Part shown: piece by piece, positions 36,401-43,559 of the stretch
How the letters are laid out: each line of letters begins with the position of its first letter
Numbering within the stretch: the stretch's first letter is position 1
NCBI RefSeq assembly: GCF_014855515.1
Contig: NZ_JACYFK010000001.1
Span: forward strand, 1,984,001-2,048,000
Source: Euzebyella marina
GTDB taxonomy: Bacteria > Bacteroidota > Bacteroidia > Flavobacteriales > Flavobacteriaceae
DNA length: 64,000 nucleotides
Reading direction: 5' to 3'
Position numbers and translations under genes: made by a program
The notes under the pieces: generated by a model
The model's database searches: none
What the model was told of the DNA's origin: nothing
Seen by the model: the letters and a program-made list of their open reading frames with translations, nothing else

Positions 36401-36737
36401 CAGGCCTATTCTCATGACGTCTTTTGCATTTATCGCGGGGCTTATTCCTTTGGTAATAGCTCATGGAGCAGGTGCCATTGGTAACCGTACCATTGGAGGT
36501 TCGGCCATGGGCGGTATGTTAATGGGTACTTTATTTGGGGTTCTTGTCATACCAGGCCTGTACTACATTTTCGCTAAAATGGCAGACGGTCGTAGCCTAA
36601 TTAAAGGTGAATCAAACGAGCCGGTATCCGAAGAATTTATCCGGTTGAGCGAATCGGAGAGCAAGACCAAAGCTGCCCTTAGGGAAATGAAGAAACTCTT
36701 GAAAAAATTAACCAAAAGAAAAGACGATGAAAATTAA
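33492..36737 (+). CDS. RND efflux permease (HAE1/AcrB type), system 2
   Basis: 1081 residues, inner-membrane proton-driven exporter. It begins MFSKFIKRPVLAIVISVIIVFVG and has AYPGSSADVLVKSTLIPLETAINGV, the TM4 motif [18 protein letters not shown] and LIMLVGLLGKNAVLIVEFA in TM11. It keeps the Lys and Asp residues needed for proton relay. Different in sequence from system 1, so it is not a duplicate. The 3' end has a charged helical tail (KALREMKKLLKKLTKRK). Its stop overlaps the next gene's first ATG. Confidence 0.95.
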   Translation: MFSKFIKRPVLAIVISVIIVFVGLLSIKQLPISQFPEIAPTTVNIFIAYPGSSADVLVKSTLIPLETAINGVQGMRYIASDATSAGEGTLRIIFEPGTDPNQAVVRVKTRVDQVMPLLPELVQREGVIITPVQPSMLMYVNLYSDNADDHELFLYNYAYTKMIPEIQRINGIASAQILGSRKYAMRVWLKPDRMRAYNVSAEEILEAMEEQSILARPGRIGQSSGKTSQSLEYVLMYQDRYDEPQQYKDIIIKANEDGELLKLGDLAEVELGSEFFDIYSNLDGKPSASIVLKQTFGSNASDVIDAVKDKLAELEEDLPSGLDYKISYDVSNFLDASIEQVLHTLRDAFILVAIVVFLFLGDWRSTLIPIIAVPVSLIGAFFVMQIFGLSINLITLFALVLAIGIVVDDAIVVVEAVHAKMEEKHIGPFDAVKVVVNEIGGAIIAITLVMVSVFIPIAFMTGPVGVFYRQFSITMAGSIVISAVVALTLTPVLCAMILKNNHGKERKKSPLDKFIDWFNRGFEKLTGRYGRVLDRIVARRLLTFGILIAFCAGIVFTNETLPAGFIPNEDQGMIYAIIQTPPGSTLERTNDVARKLQQICEETEGVESVSSLAGYEIMTEGRGSNAGTCLINLKPWSERHHSVHEIMEELEEETKDLGAVIEYFEPPAVPGFGSSGGFSLRLLDKTDGTDYHEFERINNNFMDELSKREEITGLFTFYSANYPQYELKINNKIAMQKGVSIDKAMENLNILIGSTYEQGFIRFGRFFKVYTQAAPEYRALPSDLEKLFVKNEEGEMVPYSAFMTMEKRLGPNEITRYNLYNSASIRGLPAKGFTSGDAIQAINEVAEKTLPRGYDVDWEGLSYDEAKRGNESLYVFIVVLIFVYFVLAAQYESFLLPFAILLSLPVGIFGSFVMLKGMGLANDVYAQIGLIMLVGLLGKNAVLIVEFAVQKRRQGSTILEAAIEGAKVRFRPILMTSFAFIAGLIPLVIAHGAGAIGNRTIGGSAMGGMLMGTLFGVLVIPGLYYIFAKMADGRSLIKGESNEPVSEEFIRLSESESKTKAALREMKKLLKKLTKRKDDEN

Positions 36738-38178
36738 TTTAACCGATAACACCCGTATGACGAAATACATTTTAGGGGGTACTTGTTTTCTCTTAATGAT
36801 TTTTTCGTGCGTACCTAGTAAACCCTTGGCCGAAAGCAAGGTGCAGTTGCCGGAAAGCTTTACCGAGCTGGAAAGCGATACCGTAAACAGTGCCCGATTA
36901 GAATGGCGCGACTATTTTTCAGATCCTCAACTGATTTCATTGATAGATAGCGCATTGGCTAAAAACCAGGAATTGAACATATTGATGCGCCAAATCAATA
37001 TTGCGAATAATGAGATTTCAGAGAGAAAAGGTGAGTACCTACCGTTTGTTGGCGTTAGGGCTGGTGTCGAAGTTGAAAAAGTGGGAGAATTTACTCGCTC
37101 TGGAGCGGTCGAGAAGAATTTGGATATTAGGGAGGGTGAAGAATTTCCCGAACCCTTAACCGATTATTCAGTAGGTCTTTTTGCGACTTGGGAACTGGAT
37201 ATCTGGAAAAAACTTCGCAATGCAAAAAAGGCTGCGGTATTCGAATATTTGGCAACCGTTGAAGGTAAAAACTTTATGGTCACCCAATTGATTTCAGAGA
37301 TAGCGGAAAGTTATTTTGAACTTTTGGCCTTAGACAATCAATTAGACCTTATCGACCAGAACTTAGAAATTCAAGATAATGCCCTAAAAATGGTGCGACT
37401 TCAAAAGCAGGCCGCACGAACCACTGAATTGGCCGTACGTCGATTTGAAGCGGAGGTTCTTAAGAACCGAAGCCATCGGTTTGAAGTCAAACAGCGTATT
37501 ATAGAGGTCGAGAATGAAATCAATTTATTGGTAGGTAGAATTCCAGAGCCCATTCAGCGTAATTCGAGTGATTTGCTACAAAGGCAAATCGACACATCAT
37601 ATGCCGGTGTGCCTTCGCAACTACTTCAGAATAGGCCTGATATTATAAAAGCCGAATACGAACTTGCCGCTGCCGAATTGAGTATAAAAGAGGCGAGGGC
37701 AAATTTCTTTCCCTCCCTTGAACTGAATGCAGGGGTAGGACTTCAAGCGTTCGATACCCAATTTCTGACCTCTACCCCCGAATCGTTGATATATTCGGTA
37801 GTAGGCGATGTTGTGGGCCCATTGATTAACCGTAGGGCAATCAAAGCTCATTACAATAACGCCAGCGAACGCCAGGTTCAGGCCGTTTTTGAATATGAAA
37901 AGGCCGTTCTGCAGGGTTATGTTGAGGTGGTCAACCAACTGTCTAAACAAGACAATTTGAAGAAAAGTTATGATTTGAAATCCAAACAAGTGGATGCGCT
38001 TAACGAAACCATTGATTACTCAACCCGATTGTTTAGGTCGGCTCGTGCAGAGTACATAGAAGTTTTATTGGCGCAACGGGAAGCTTTGGATTCTAAGATG
38101 GAATTGGTGGAAACCAAGAAAGAACAACTGATTGCCAGGGTGAATTTATACAAAGCCCTCGGCGGCGGTTGGAATTAG
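36727..38178 (+). CDS. TolC-family outer-membrane factor, system 2
   Basis: 483 residues from the ATG overlapping the permease stop (translational coupling). An alternative ATG at 36757 gives a better lipoprotein leader ending LLMIFSC. OEP-fold features are visible: LISLIDSALAKNQELNILMRQINIANNEI, VPSQLLQNRPDIIKAEYELAAAELSIKEARANFFPSL and a closing LYKALGGGWN. It is a second NodT-type duct, dedicated by position to system 2. Confidence 0.93.
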   Translation: MKINLTDNTRMTKYILGGTCFLLMIFSCVPSKPLAESKVQLPESFTELESDTVNSARLEWRDYFSDPQLISLIDSALAKNQELNILMRQINIANNEISERKGEYLPFVGVRAGVEVEKVGEFTRSGAVEKNLDIREGEEFPEPLTDYSVGLFATWELDIWKKLRNAKKAAVFEYLATVEGKNFMVTQLISEIAESYFELLALDNQLDLIDQNLEIQDNALKMVRLQKQAARTTELAVRRFEAEVLKNRSHRFEVKQRIIEVENEINLLVGRIPEPIQRNSSDLLQRQIDTSYAGVPSQLLQNRPDIIKAEYELAAAELSIKEARANFFPSLELNAGVGLQAFDTQFLTSTPESLIYSVVGDVVGPLINRRAIKAHYNNASERQVQAVFEYEKAVLQGYVEVVNQLSKQDNLKKSYDLKSKQVDALNETIDYSTRLFRSARAEYIEVLLAQREALDSKMELVETKKEQLIARVNLYKALGGGWN

Positions 38179-38197
38179 TTTTATTGAGGGTTATTTT

Positions 38198-38232
38198 AAA
38201 ATCCGGTTTGTTATGCAAACCGGATTTTTTTG
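38198..38232 (+). terminator. Intrinsic terminator of efflux operon 2
   Basis: A 13-bp perfect stem (AAAATCCGGTTTG / CAAACCGGATTTT) with loop TTATG and a T tract, 20 bp after the OMF stop. Confidence 0.88.
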
Positions 38233-38322
38233 TTTCATGACATCTATTTAAAATATGATTGGTGCCGTTTGACCGAAATCGACTAATTTGTAAAATCAAT
38301 TATCAACTTAAATTCCATTTCA

Positions 38323-38781
38323 ATGCAACTTAAAAATTTACTACTGGCCATATTTTTAACGAGTTTAACCCCATATGTAACTTGTGCGCAAGATTCAGGA
38401 GATTCGTATGGCTATGTTCAAAAAGCCCAACCTGCACCTGTAAAAAGATATTGCCAAACTTTACAACTAAAAGATGACCCTGAACTTATTGACGAATATG
38501 AGAAATGGCATCGCTCTGAGAATATTTGGAAAGAAATCACCGCTGGATTGAAAAAAGTAGGGGTTATCGATTCGGAAATTTATAGGCATGGCACTCTGTT
38601 GGTGATGATATTGACCGTACCGGCAGATTTTGATTTTGAGAAACAAATGGGAAAATTGGCGGGATTACCTCGTCAGGCCGAGTGGGAAGAATTTATGAGT
38701 AAGTACCAAGCTTCTGACCCCGACGCTTCCTCAAGTGAGAAATGGGTACAAATGAAGCGTATTTTCAAATTGGATTCTTAG
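38323..38781 (+). CDS. Exported L-rhamnose mutarotase-like (RhaM/DUF718) protein
   Basis: 152 residues. A Sec signal peptide (MQLKNLLLAIFLTSLTPYVTCAQ) is followed by a DUF718 ferredoxin-like domain. RYCQTLQLKDDPELIDEYEKWHRSENIWKEI keeps the Tyr and His of the RhaM catalytic helix, and EIYRHGTLLVMIL fits strand 2. RhaM flips the anomer of L-rhamnose and is normally cytosolic; here the signal peptide would place it in the periplasm or outside. Lone gene with its own terminator. Rhamnose is common in ulvan, which fits the sulfatases, but no rhamnose operon is adjacent. Confidence 0.78.
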   Translation: MQLKNLLLAIFLTSLTPYVTCAQDSGDSYGYVQKAQPAPVKRYCQTLQLKDDPELIDEYEKWHRSENIWKEITAGLKKVGVIDSEIYRHGTLLVMILTVPADFDFEKQMGKLAGLPRQAEWEEFMSKYQASDPDASSSEKWVQMKRIFKLDS

Positions 38782-38811
38782 GAGATTTATTTCCTAGTTA
38801 AATGATAAAAT

Positions 38812-38842
38812 AAAAAGAGGATGGCCCCACACCATCCTCTTT
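38812..38842 (+). terminator. Intrinsic terminator
   Basis: AAAAAGAGGATGG pairs with CCATCCTCTTT around a CCCCACA loop, 31 bp after the mutarotase-like gene. The A/T tracts would also work in reverse. Confidence 0.75.
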
Positions 38843-38982
38843 AAAGAATTTAAATTGTTCCCCACAAACAATTTACCTACTTATGATGTTACTAAGTTGC
38901 GGTTATTGTACACAACCTGATTGCGCATTTGAACATAGAATTAGCCCAAAAGCGAAATGGTTTGATTTTCAAATACGTAGTA

Positions 38983-39420
38983 TTATACTTTATCTGGTGG
39001 AAGGGATAGAAGAAGTTTCATCTTTTTCCAAAACAGTATAGCGGTCACGTTGGTAGGCTTGCTGAGGTCTGCCAATAACATGAGATTTCTTTTGAACTGC
39101 TCAAATTCTGCAAACCCCATAGCGTCTTCATCAATGGGGTAATAAGCCATACCCCAATCGGGAAAATTACGCTCTGTAATATCATCTTCCGAGAACATTT
39201 TTACTTTGGTATGCCTTTCATCTTTTTGAATGCCTGCGTACAGTTCTTGAACGGTTTCTTTAGGGCCTTCCAATATTTGAATGAACTTGCCCATATAGAA
39301 GATGAGACAACCGGTAATTCCGTTTTGAGAGTTAAAGGTTTGAGCGGTCTCAAGAATTACCTCGATATCACGGTTGGTGAGTTCGGCAATGGCCTGCGAT
39401 TCATAAGTTAGGGTGTACAT
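38983..39420 (-). CDS. BLUF-domain blue-light photoreceptor
   Basis: 145 residues. Residues 1-95 are a BLUF FAD-binding domain. It keeps the key residues: Tyr6 in MYTLTYESQA (flavin electron donor), the Asn in FNSQNGITGCLIF, the Gln in GKFIQILEG and the Trp in PDWGMAYY. Photochemistry should therefore be intact. The rest is a short helical C-terminal cap. There is no fused output domain, so it must signal through partner proteins. It lies 277 bp from a divergent TPR histidine kinase, a plausible but unproven partner. Confidence 0.9.
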   Translation of the reverse strand: MYTLTYESQAIAELTNRDIEVILETAQTFNSQNGITGCLIFYMGKFIQILEGPKETVQELYAGIQKDERHTKVKMFSEDDITERNFPDWGMAYYPIDEDAMGFAEFEQFKRNLMLLADLSKPTNVTAILFWKKMKLLLSLPPDKV

Positions 39421-39467
39421 ACCTTCGGGAGTTAGGATATTCGGGCTAAGGTAGTTATTTGTTCGAT

Positions 39468-39584
39468 ATGGCCGGGAAATATTTTCCTTCGGAGAACCAC
39501 ATAAAAGGAAAAATAAATAGCAAAACTTTTGATCGGAGCAAAGAACTTGGTCTACAGGAGTTAGCTAATGCCCTAGCGGAATGA
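39468..39584 (+). CDS. Candidate 38-residue small protein
   Basis: ATG to TGA ORF beginning MAGKYFPSENHIKGK and ending LQELANALAE. It lies divergent from the BLUF gene, 48 bp from its start. Soluble, charged, no family recognised. Composition and codon usage look ordinary but the ORF is very short. It might be real or a chance ORF. Confidence 0.25.
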   Translation: MAGKYFPSENHIKGKINSKTFDRSKELGLQELANALAE

Positions 39585-39698
39585 CTACAATCTATTAGTT
39601 ACCTCATATTTGTAAAAGCAATTAAATTCTGATAAATTTCACTACTTTGACATGAGTCATCTTTTGAATGGTCCATTTTATCTTAATACCTAATATCA

Positions 39699-41645
39699 TT
39701 GAACAGACTTATTTATTTTGTGCTATTATGTCTATTCAGTTGTAGCCCTTCCAAGCACGAAAATCAAAACTTAACCATTCAGGGTAAAACTTCTCAGGTA
39801 AGGCAAAATTATGCTTTGGCAAAGGATAGAACCAATCCTTTAACCATAAGAGATAGTGCAATCAACAAGGCATATCTGTATTATCGAAATAAGCATGAGG
39901 ATACTCTCTATCCCTACATTCTCTACCAAAAGAACCTGATACATTTTACCAAACAAGAATATGATAGCTTACAGGATTATCACAATGAGTTCATCCGTTT
40001 AGACCCATCGATAACGAGAGATTCACTTCTTGCTGAAGAGTATTATTTGATGGGATACTTAGAATCTCAAATTCGCCAAAAGCATTTCAAGGCTTTTGAA
40101 CTCTATACGCAATCAAAGAACTATTTCGAACGGGAAAAAGATAGCTTGGGTATCGCCAAAACCCTTCTAAACCTGGGTACCATTCAAAAAAACCACAACG
40201 ATTTCTTTGGCAGTAAAGAAACCTTGGTGGAGGCGCTAAAGTATTTTGAAGAAGGGGAGGGTAACAGCCTTATTTCACAATGCTATAATACGTTGGCCAC
40301 CGATCATAGAAAACTTTTGAACCTGCCCGATGCAATTGAATATTACAACCTGGCCATTAAAACGGCCGAATCGAAAAGAGATCAGGTTTTGTTCACTAAC
40401 AACCTGGCTGTTGCCCATATTGATAATGGTGAATTTGATCAAGCAATTAATTTATTGAAAGGGATTGCTACGGATTCTTCTATCATTGAGAATCAAAAAG
40501 AACAAGCAAGAGTGCTTGACAATTTGGCGTATGCTAGATGGAAGGCTGGCAAGAACGCTGTGGTTCAAGATTTTCAAAAAACCCTGCAGCAGAGACATTC
40601 TGTAAACGATCGAAGAGGTCTAATAGCAAGTTACACCCATCTAGGGGAATTCTATTCGGAGAGGAATACGACTATTGCCGGTCGTTACTTTGATTCCGTC
40701 ATTCAATTGTCAAAGGTGTTGAAAATGCCAAAGGCTGAGCAAGACGCCTTGAAGTTTATGATGGATTTACTACCAAAAAACTTGGCGGTAAGAAATCGTT
40801 ACGTGGCATTAAATGATAGTTTGTATGCGAACGAACTTAAGGTGAAAACTCAGTTTGCGAAGTACAAATATGACAACAACATTAAACAAGCTTCGATTAT
40901 CAATCTGGAACTTGAAAAATTAGAAAGAGAAAAGGAGGCTAGTCGACAGCGGGCTTATAAGTTGATATATTTGATAGCAGCACTTTTATTGATGGTTATA
41001 CTTGTTTTTTTGTATTTAAGTTTTATGCAGCGTACCAAAAATTTAAGGCAGGCACATAAATTATCACGGCTCGAGGCTATTTATGAAACGGAATCCGAGC
41101 TTTCAAGAAAGATTCATGATGAACATGGTGCCCGATTAAATCAAACCATGATTATGGTTCAGAATGATGCCAGTAAATCTCATGTATTAGACAGTCTTGA
41201 ATTGCTCTATAATCATAGTCGAGACCTGGCAAGGGAAATCAACGATGTAGATACAGGGCCGAATTACTGGAACGGATTGTTGGCAATGTTAACATTTAGA
41301 ACCCCGAAAAGTGTCAAACTTTTTCTCAGTGGAGGAAAGGACGTCTCGTGGTCTTCAATGGGCAATACTTCAAAAACGGTATTGTTCAAAATTCTTCAAG
41401 AATTGATGATCAATCTTGGAAAGCATAGCAATGCTACAATTTTGGCCATTACTTTTCAGACCATCGATAAAACTTTGAAAATAAACTACGAAGATGATGG
41501 TGTTGGAGCAAGTAAAGAAGAACTTGAATCAAAAAATGGACTTCGGAATACAGAAAAGCGTATTCTGGCCATTCAGGGAAACATTACTTTTGATTCAAAG
41601 AAGAACCATGGTTTCAGGGTTGAGATGCTGATTCCGATGAAATAG
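39699..41645 (+). CDS. TPR-containing lipoprotein sensor histidine kinase
   Basis: 648 residues from a TTG start; it is the only start that yields the lipoprotein leader MNRLIYFVLLCLFSC. Residues about 100-390 are TPR-like helical repeats facing the periplasm (SLGIAKTLLNLGTIQKN, SQCYNTLATDHRK, ASYTHLGEFY). A TM helix (about 420-442) follows, then a HisKA_3-like dimerisation segment with His in KIHDEHGARLNQTMI and a HATPase_c domain (ELMINLGKHSNA, YEDDGVG, NGLRNTEKRI). Typical Bacteroidota NarL-type kinase; its response regulator starts 8 bp downstream. Confidence 0.9.
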   Translation: MNRLIYFVLLCLFSCSPSKHENQNLTIQGKTSQVRQNYALAKDRTNPLTIRDSAINKAYLYYRNKHEDTLYPYILYQKNLIHFTKQEYDSLQDYHNEFIRLDPSITRDSLLAEEYYLMGYLESQIRQKHFKAFELYTQSKNYFEREKDSLGIAKTLLNLGTIQKNHNDFFGSKETLVEALKYFEEGEGNSLISQCYNTLATDHRKLLNLPDAIEYYNLAIKTAESKRDQVLFTNNLAVAHIDNGEFDQAINLLKGIATDSSIIENQKEQARVLDNLAYARWKAGKNAVVQDFQKTLQQRHSVNDRRGLIASYTHLGEFYSERNTTIAGRYFDSVIQLSKVLKMPKAEQDALKFMMDLLPKNLAVRNRYVALNDSLYANELKVKTQFAKYKYDNNIKQASIINLELEKLEREKEASRQRAYKLIYLIAALLLMVILVFLYLSFMQRTKNLRQAHKLSRLEAIYETESELSRKIHDEHGARLNQTMIMVQNDASKSHVLDSLELLYNHSRDLAREINDVDTGPNYWNGLLAMLTFRTPKSVKLFLSGGKDVSWSSMGNTSKTVLFKILQELMINLGKHSNATILAITFQTIDKTLKINYEDDGVGASKEELESKNGLRNTEKRILAIQGNITFDSKKNHGFRVEMLIPMK

Positions 41646-41653
41646 AAGGCGAA

Positions 41654-42319
41654 ATGTTTAAAAAAGTACTTGTTGCGGAAGATTTTCAAGATACCAACTT
41701 GGGTATTGTTGGTACGCTTGGTCGTCAATATCCGGAAATGGAAATACAGGAAGAACTCTATTGCGACAGGGCTTTCAATCGGTTGAAAGTAGCCCAAGGT
41801 CAAAACGAACCTTTTTCACTGTTAATCACCGATTTGTTCTTTAAACAAGACCATGTCGAACGTAAGCTAACTTCTGGTATAGAGCTGATTCATGCCGCCA
41901 AAAAACTTCATGGCGAGATTAAAATCATTGTCAACTCAATGGAAGATAATCCGAAAACAATCAAATCTCTTTTTGACGAAGAAAAAATTAACGCCTACGT
42001 ATGTAAGGGCCGCCATGGCCTAAAAGAGCTTTTAATGGCAATTGAAGCAATACAAAAGGGGCAAAATTTTGTTTCACCACAAATTGAATTTCAAAATGGG
42101 GAAAATGTTTTTGAACTAGATGATTTTGATATGAGAATATTAAAGGATTTAGCCAATGGGTTGACCAAAAAAGAAATTTCTGAAAATTTAAAACTACAGA
42201 ATATCACTCCGAATAGCGAAAGTACCATTGATAAAAAGGTGAGTAAGCTCTTTGATGAATTCGGGGCCAGAAATACACATCACTTGATAGCCAAACTTGT
42301 TCGCGAAGGTAAAATTTAA
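41654..42319 (+). CDS. LuxR/NarL-type response regulator
   Basis: 221 residues. Receiver domain (1-125): acidic pocket AED near residue 9, phosphoacceptor Asp in LLITDLFF and switch/Lys region YVCKGRHG. C-terminal DNA-binding helix-turn-helix (about 150-221): LKDLANGLTKKEISENLKLQNITPNSESTIDKKVSKLFDEFGARN. Partner of the TPR kinase gene. Targets unknown; the small Cys-rich gene downstream, after a possible attenuator, is one candidate. Confidence 0.9.
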   Translation: MFKKVLVAEDFQDTNLGIVGTLGRQYPEMEIQEELYCDRAFNRLKVAQGQNEPFSLLITDLFFKQDHVERKLTSGIELIHAAKKLHGEIKIIVNSMEDNPKTIKSLFDEEKINAYVCKGRHGLKELLMAIEAIQKGQNFVSPQIEFQNGENVFELDDFDMRILKDLANGLTKKEISENLKLQNITPNSESTIDKKVSKLFDEFGARNTHHLIAKLVREGKI

Positions 42320-42372
42320 GATTTCCGTTCCACTTCTTTTATTCTCCCTTACGGAAATCTGTAAGGGATTTG
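42320..42372 (+). promoter_or_regulatory. Antiterminator/terminator-like hairpin pair
   Basis: Stem 1 (9 bp, perfect): GATTTCCGT (42320-42328) with ACGGAAATC (42351-42359). Stem 2 (7 bp): CCCTTAC (42346-42352) with GTAAGGG (42361-42367), followed by ATTTGTCTTTT. Stem 2 looks like a terminator and stem 1 would break it. The pair begins right after the regulator stop and lies 122 bp before the next gene. It may simply be a terminator with a fortuitous partner. Confidence 0.45.
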
Positions 42373-42493
42373 TCTTTTCTAGAAATAGCTTTGACCAGCT
42401 AATGTAAATAACCGGAAGACCAGTTTCGGGTATTTTCTTTTTTACCGATTGATTTTGGTTTTCAGTTTAATCTAGACAATTATTTATTTGAGT

Positions 42494-42700
42494 ATGGTGA
42501 ACTATTACGTTAATGATACCCCACAGTTGAACGGTGACCATGAAGTACATGCTGAAGATTGCAGGTGGTTGAAAGTTGCCAAAAAAACAACTCTTTTGGG
42601 TTATCATAGCAATTGTCATTCGGCCGTAAGTAAGGCAAAGTATATTTATGCCCAAAGTAATGGATGCAGATACTGCTGTCAGAATTGCCATACTTCATGA
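42494..42700 (+). CDS. Small Cys/His-rich conserved protein
   Basis: 68 residues from ATG 42494. It has ordered Cys/His positions: DHEVHAEDCRWL, LGYHSNCHSAV and a C-terminal NGCRYCCQNCHTS. The YYVND start and NGCxxCxxxCHTS end form a pattern seen in a conserved Bacteroidota small-protein group, probably binding a metal. Cytosolic. The HTS end is exact to the family pattern, supporting a complete gene. Not functionally characterised as far as I know. Confidence 0.7.
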   Translation: MVNYYVNDTPQLNGDHEVHAEDCRWLKVAKKTTLLGYHSNCHSAVSKAKYIYAQSNGCRYCCQNCHTS

Positions 42701-42870
42701 GGGACTTTGATTCAAAATGTAATCGAAGTTTGCTCTATCAACACTACTACTTACCAAAAGTGTAAAAGTCTTAGAAAATATAGTGTTTATAGGCCAGCTT
42801 GCTGAAGAGGTTATGGGGGAATCACCGATTTGGTAGGCTGCGCCTTTAAGATAAAGCAGAAAAAAAAATG

Positions 42871-42905
42871 AAAAAACCTGTAAATCAATAATCTACAGGT
42901 TTTTT
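42871..42905 (-). terminator. ssrA terminator
   Basis: AAAACCTGTA / TACAGGTTTT with an 11-nt loop. On the minus strand a T tract follows, 24 nt after the tmRNA 3' end. The 170 bp before it (42701-42870) show nothing recognisable. Confidence 0.85.
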
Positions 42906-42928
42906 GTTGTGAAAAGGTATTTAAAAAG

Positions 42929-43324
42929 TGGAGCCGGAGGGATTCGAACCCTCGTCCAAACAAGCAACGTCAAAGCTTTCTACATGCTTAGTTTCCGCTT
43001 AATTTTCGATGAACGTCCGGCCGGAAACGACCTAACGAACACTTAGCTTCTTAAGGTTTTAGAGGCAACGCCGAAGCTACGCTACCCTTGTGTTGACTTT
43101 TATGGTGCCTCTTAATAAACCGCCGTCAACAAGGGCTGTTCAGAGACATCTCGCTTTCCGACCTTGTCGGAACGAGGCATAACCTTACTATAATTCGGGT
43201 TACGCGGCAAGAGCGTAATTAGATTCGCCAATTAAAAGTGTGAAGTATGATATTAACGAGCTGTACCCCAGCGCTCGGCATGCTTACATTGCCATTGGTC
43301 TCGCTGTCAAAACCGGTCGGCCCC
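42929..43324 (-). ncRNA. ssrA: tmRNA (transfer-messenger RNA)
   Basis: 396 nt. The 3' end is a tRNA-like T arm and acceptor (GGTTCGAATCC, then CTCCGGCTCCA with the CCA encoded). The 5' end GGGGCCGACCGG pairs with it as an alanyl acceptor stem. The tag reading frame (43229-43200) encodes GESNYALAA and then TAA, a Bacteroidota-type degradation tag to which the charging alanine is added. It rescues stalled ribosomes with SmpB. No -7 box fits directly upstream of the mature 5' end, so it is probably cut from a longer precursor that starts near 43520. Confidence 0.96.
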
Positions 43325-43370
43325 ATAAGAAATCAATTTCCGTATTACCAAAGAACCATATAGCCCAAGG

Positions 43371-43520
43371 CTATGTTTTTTTAGCGGGCCCACTTGTACC
43401 AAGGTTCAAGTGGTCGGGCTATCGGCTGTACACACCTGCCCGTACCTAACGGTACGTTCTGGCGGGGTACTTGCCTCTATCCCTGCCCGATTGCCACACT
43501 AGTTGTCCTTAACAAATACG
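43371..43520 (-). ncRNA. Structured RNA upstream of ssrA (possible 6S-type RNA)
   Basis: On the minus strand this region folds as a rod: TCGGGC (43490-43485) pairs with GCCCGA (43419-43414), closing a 77-nt arm. The arm has a large asymmetric internal loop and an apical hairpin CGTACC-GTTA-GGTACG (43456-43441). A second hairpin CCACTTG / CAAGTGG (43413-43390) follows. The closing stem, central bubble and apical stem resemble 6S RNA, and a 6S-Flavo class is known in Bacteroidota, but the identity is inference. The -7 box TATATTTG lies just upstream. Confidence 0.5.
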
Positions 43521-43525
43521 GGCGG

Positions 43526-43533
43526 CAAATATA
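43526..43533 (-). promoter_or_regulatory. -7 element for structured RNA/ssrA transcript
   Basis: On the minus strand TATATTTG matches TAnnTTTG; TTTG (43552-43549) lies 15 bp upstream as a short-spaced -33. Transcription would start near 43520. Confidence 0.55.
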
Positions 43534-43559
43534 CCCCAAAAAGTATTCCAAAAAAAAGT

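Noticed and set aside
43357-43382. Plus-strand terminator-like hairpin (ATAGCC/GGCTAT, then GTTTTTT)
   Set aside because: Short stem, and no plus-strand gene precedes it except antisense of tmRNA; kept only as a remark in the ssrA finding.
43240-43449. 69-residue plus-strand ORF
   Set aside because: It is antisense to the tmRNA 5' domain and the structured RNA; the RNA signals explain this sequence.
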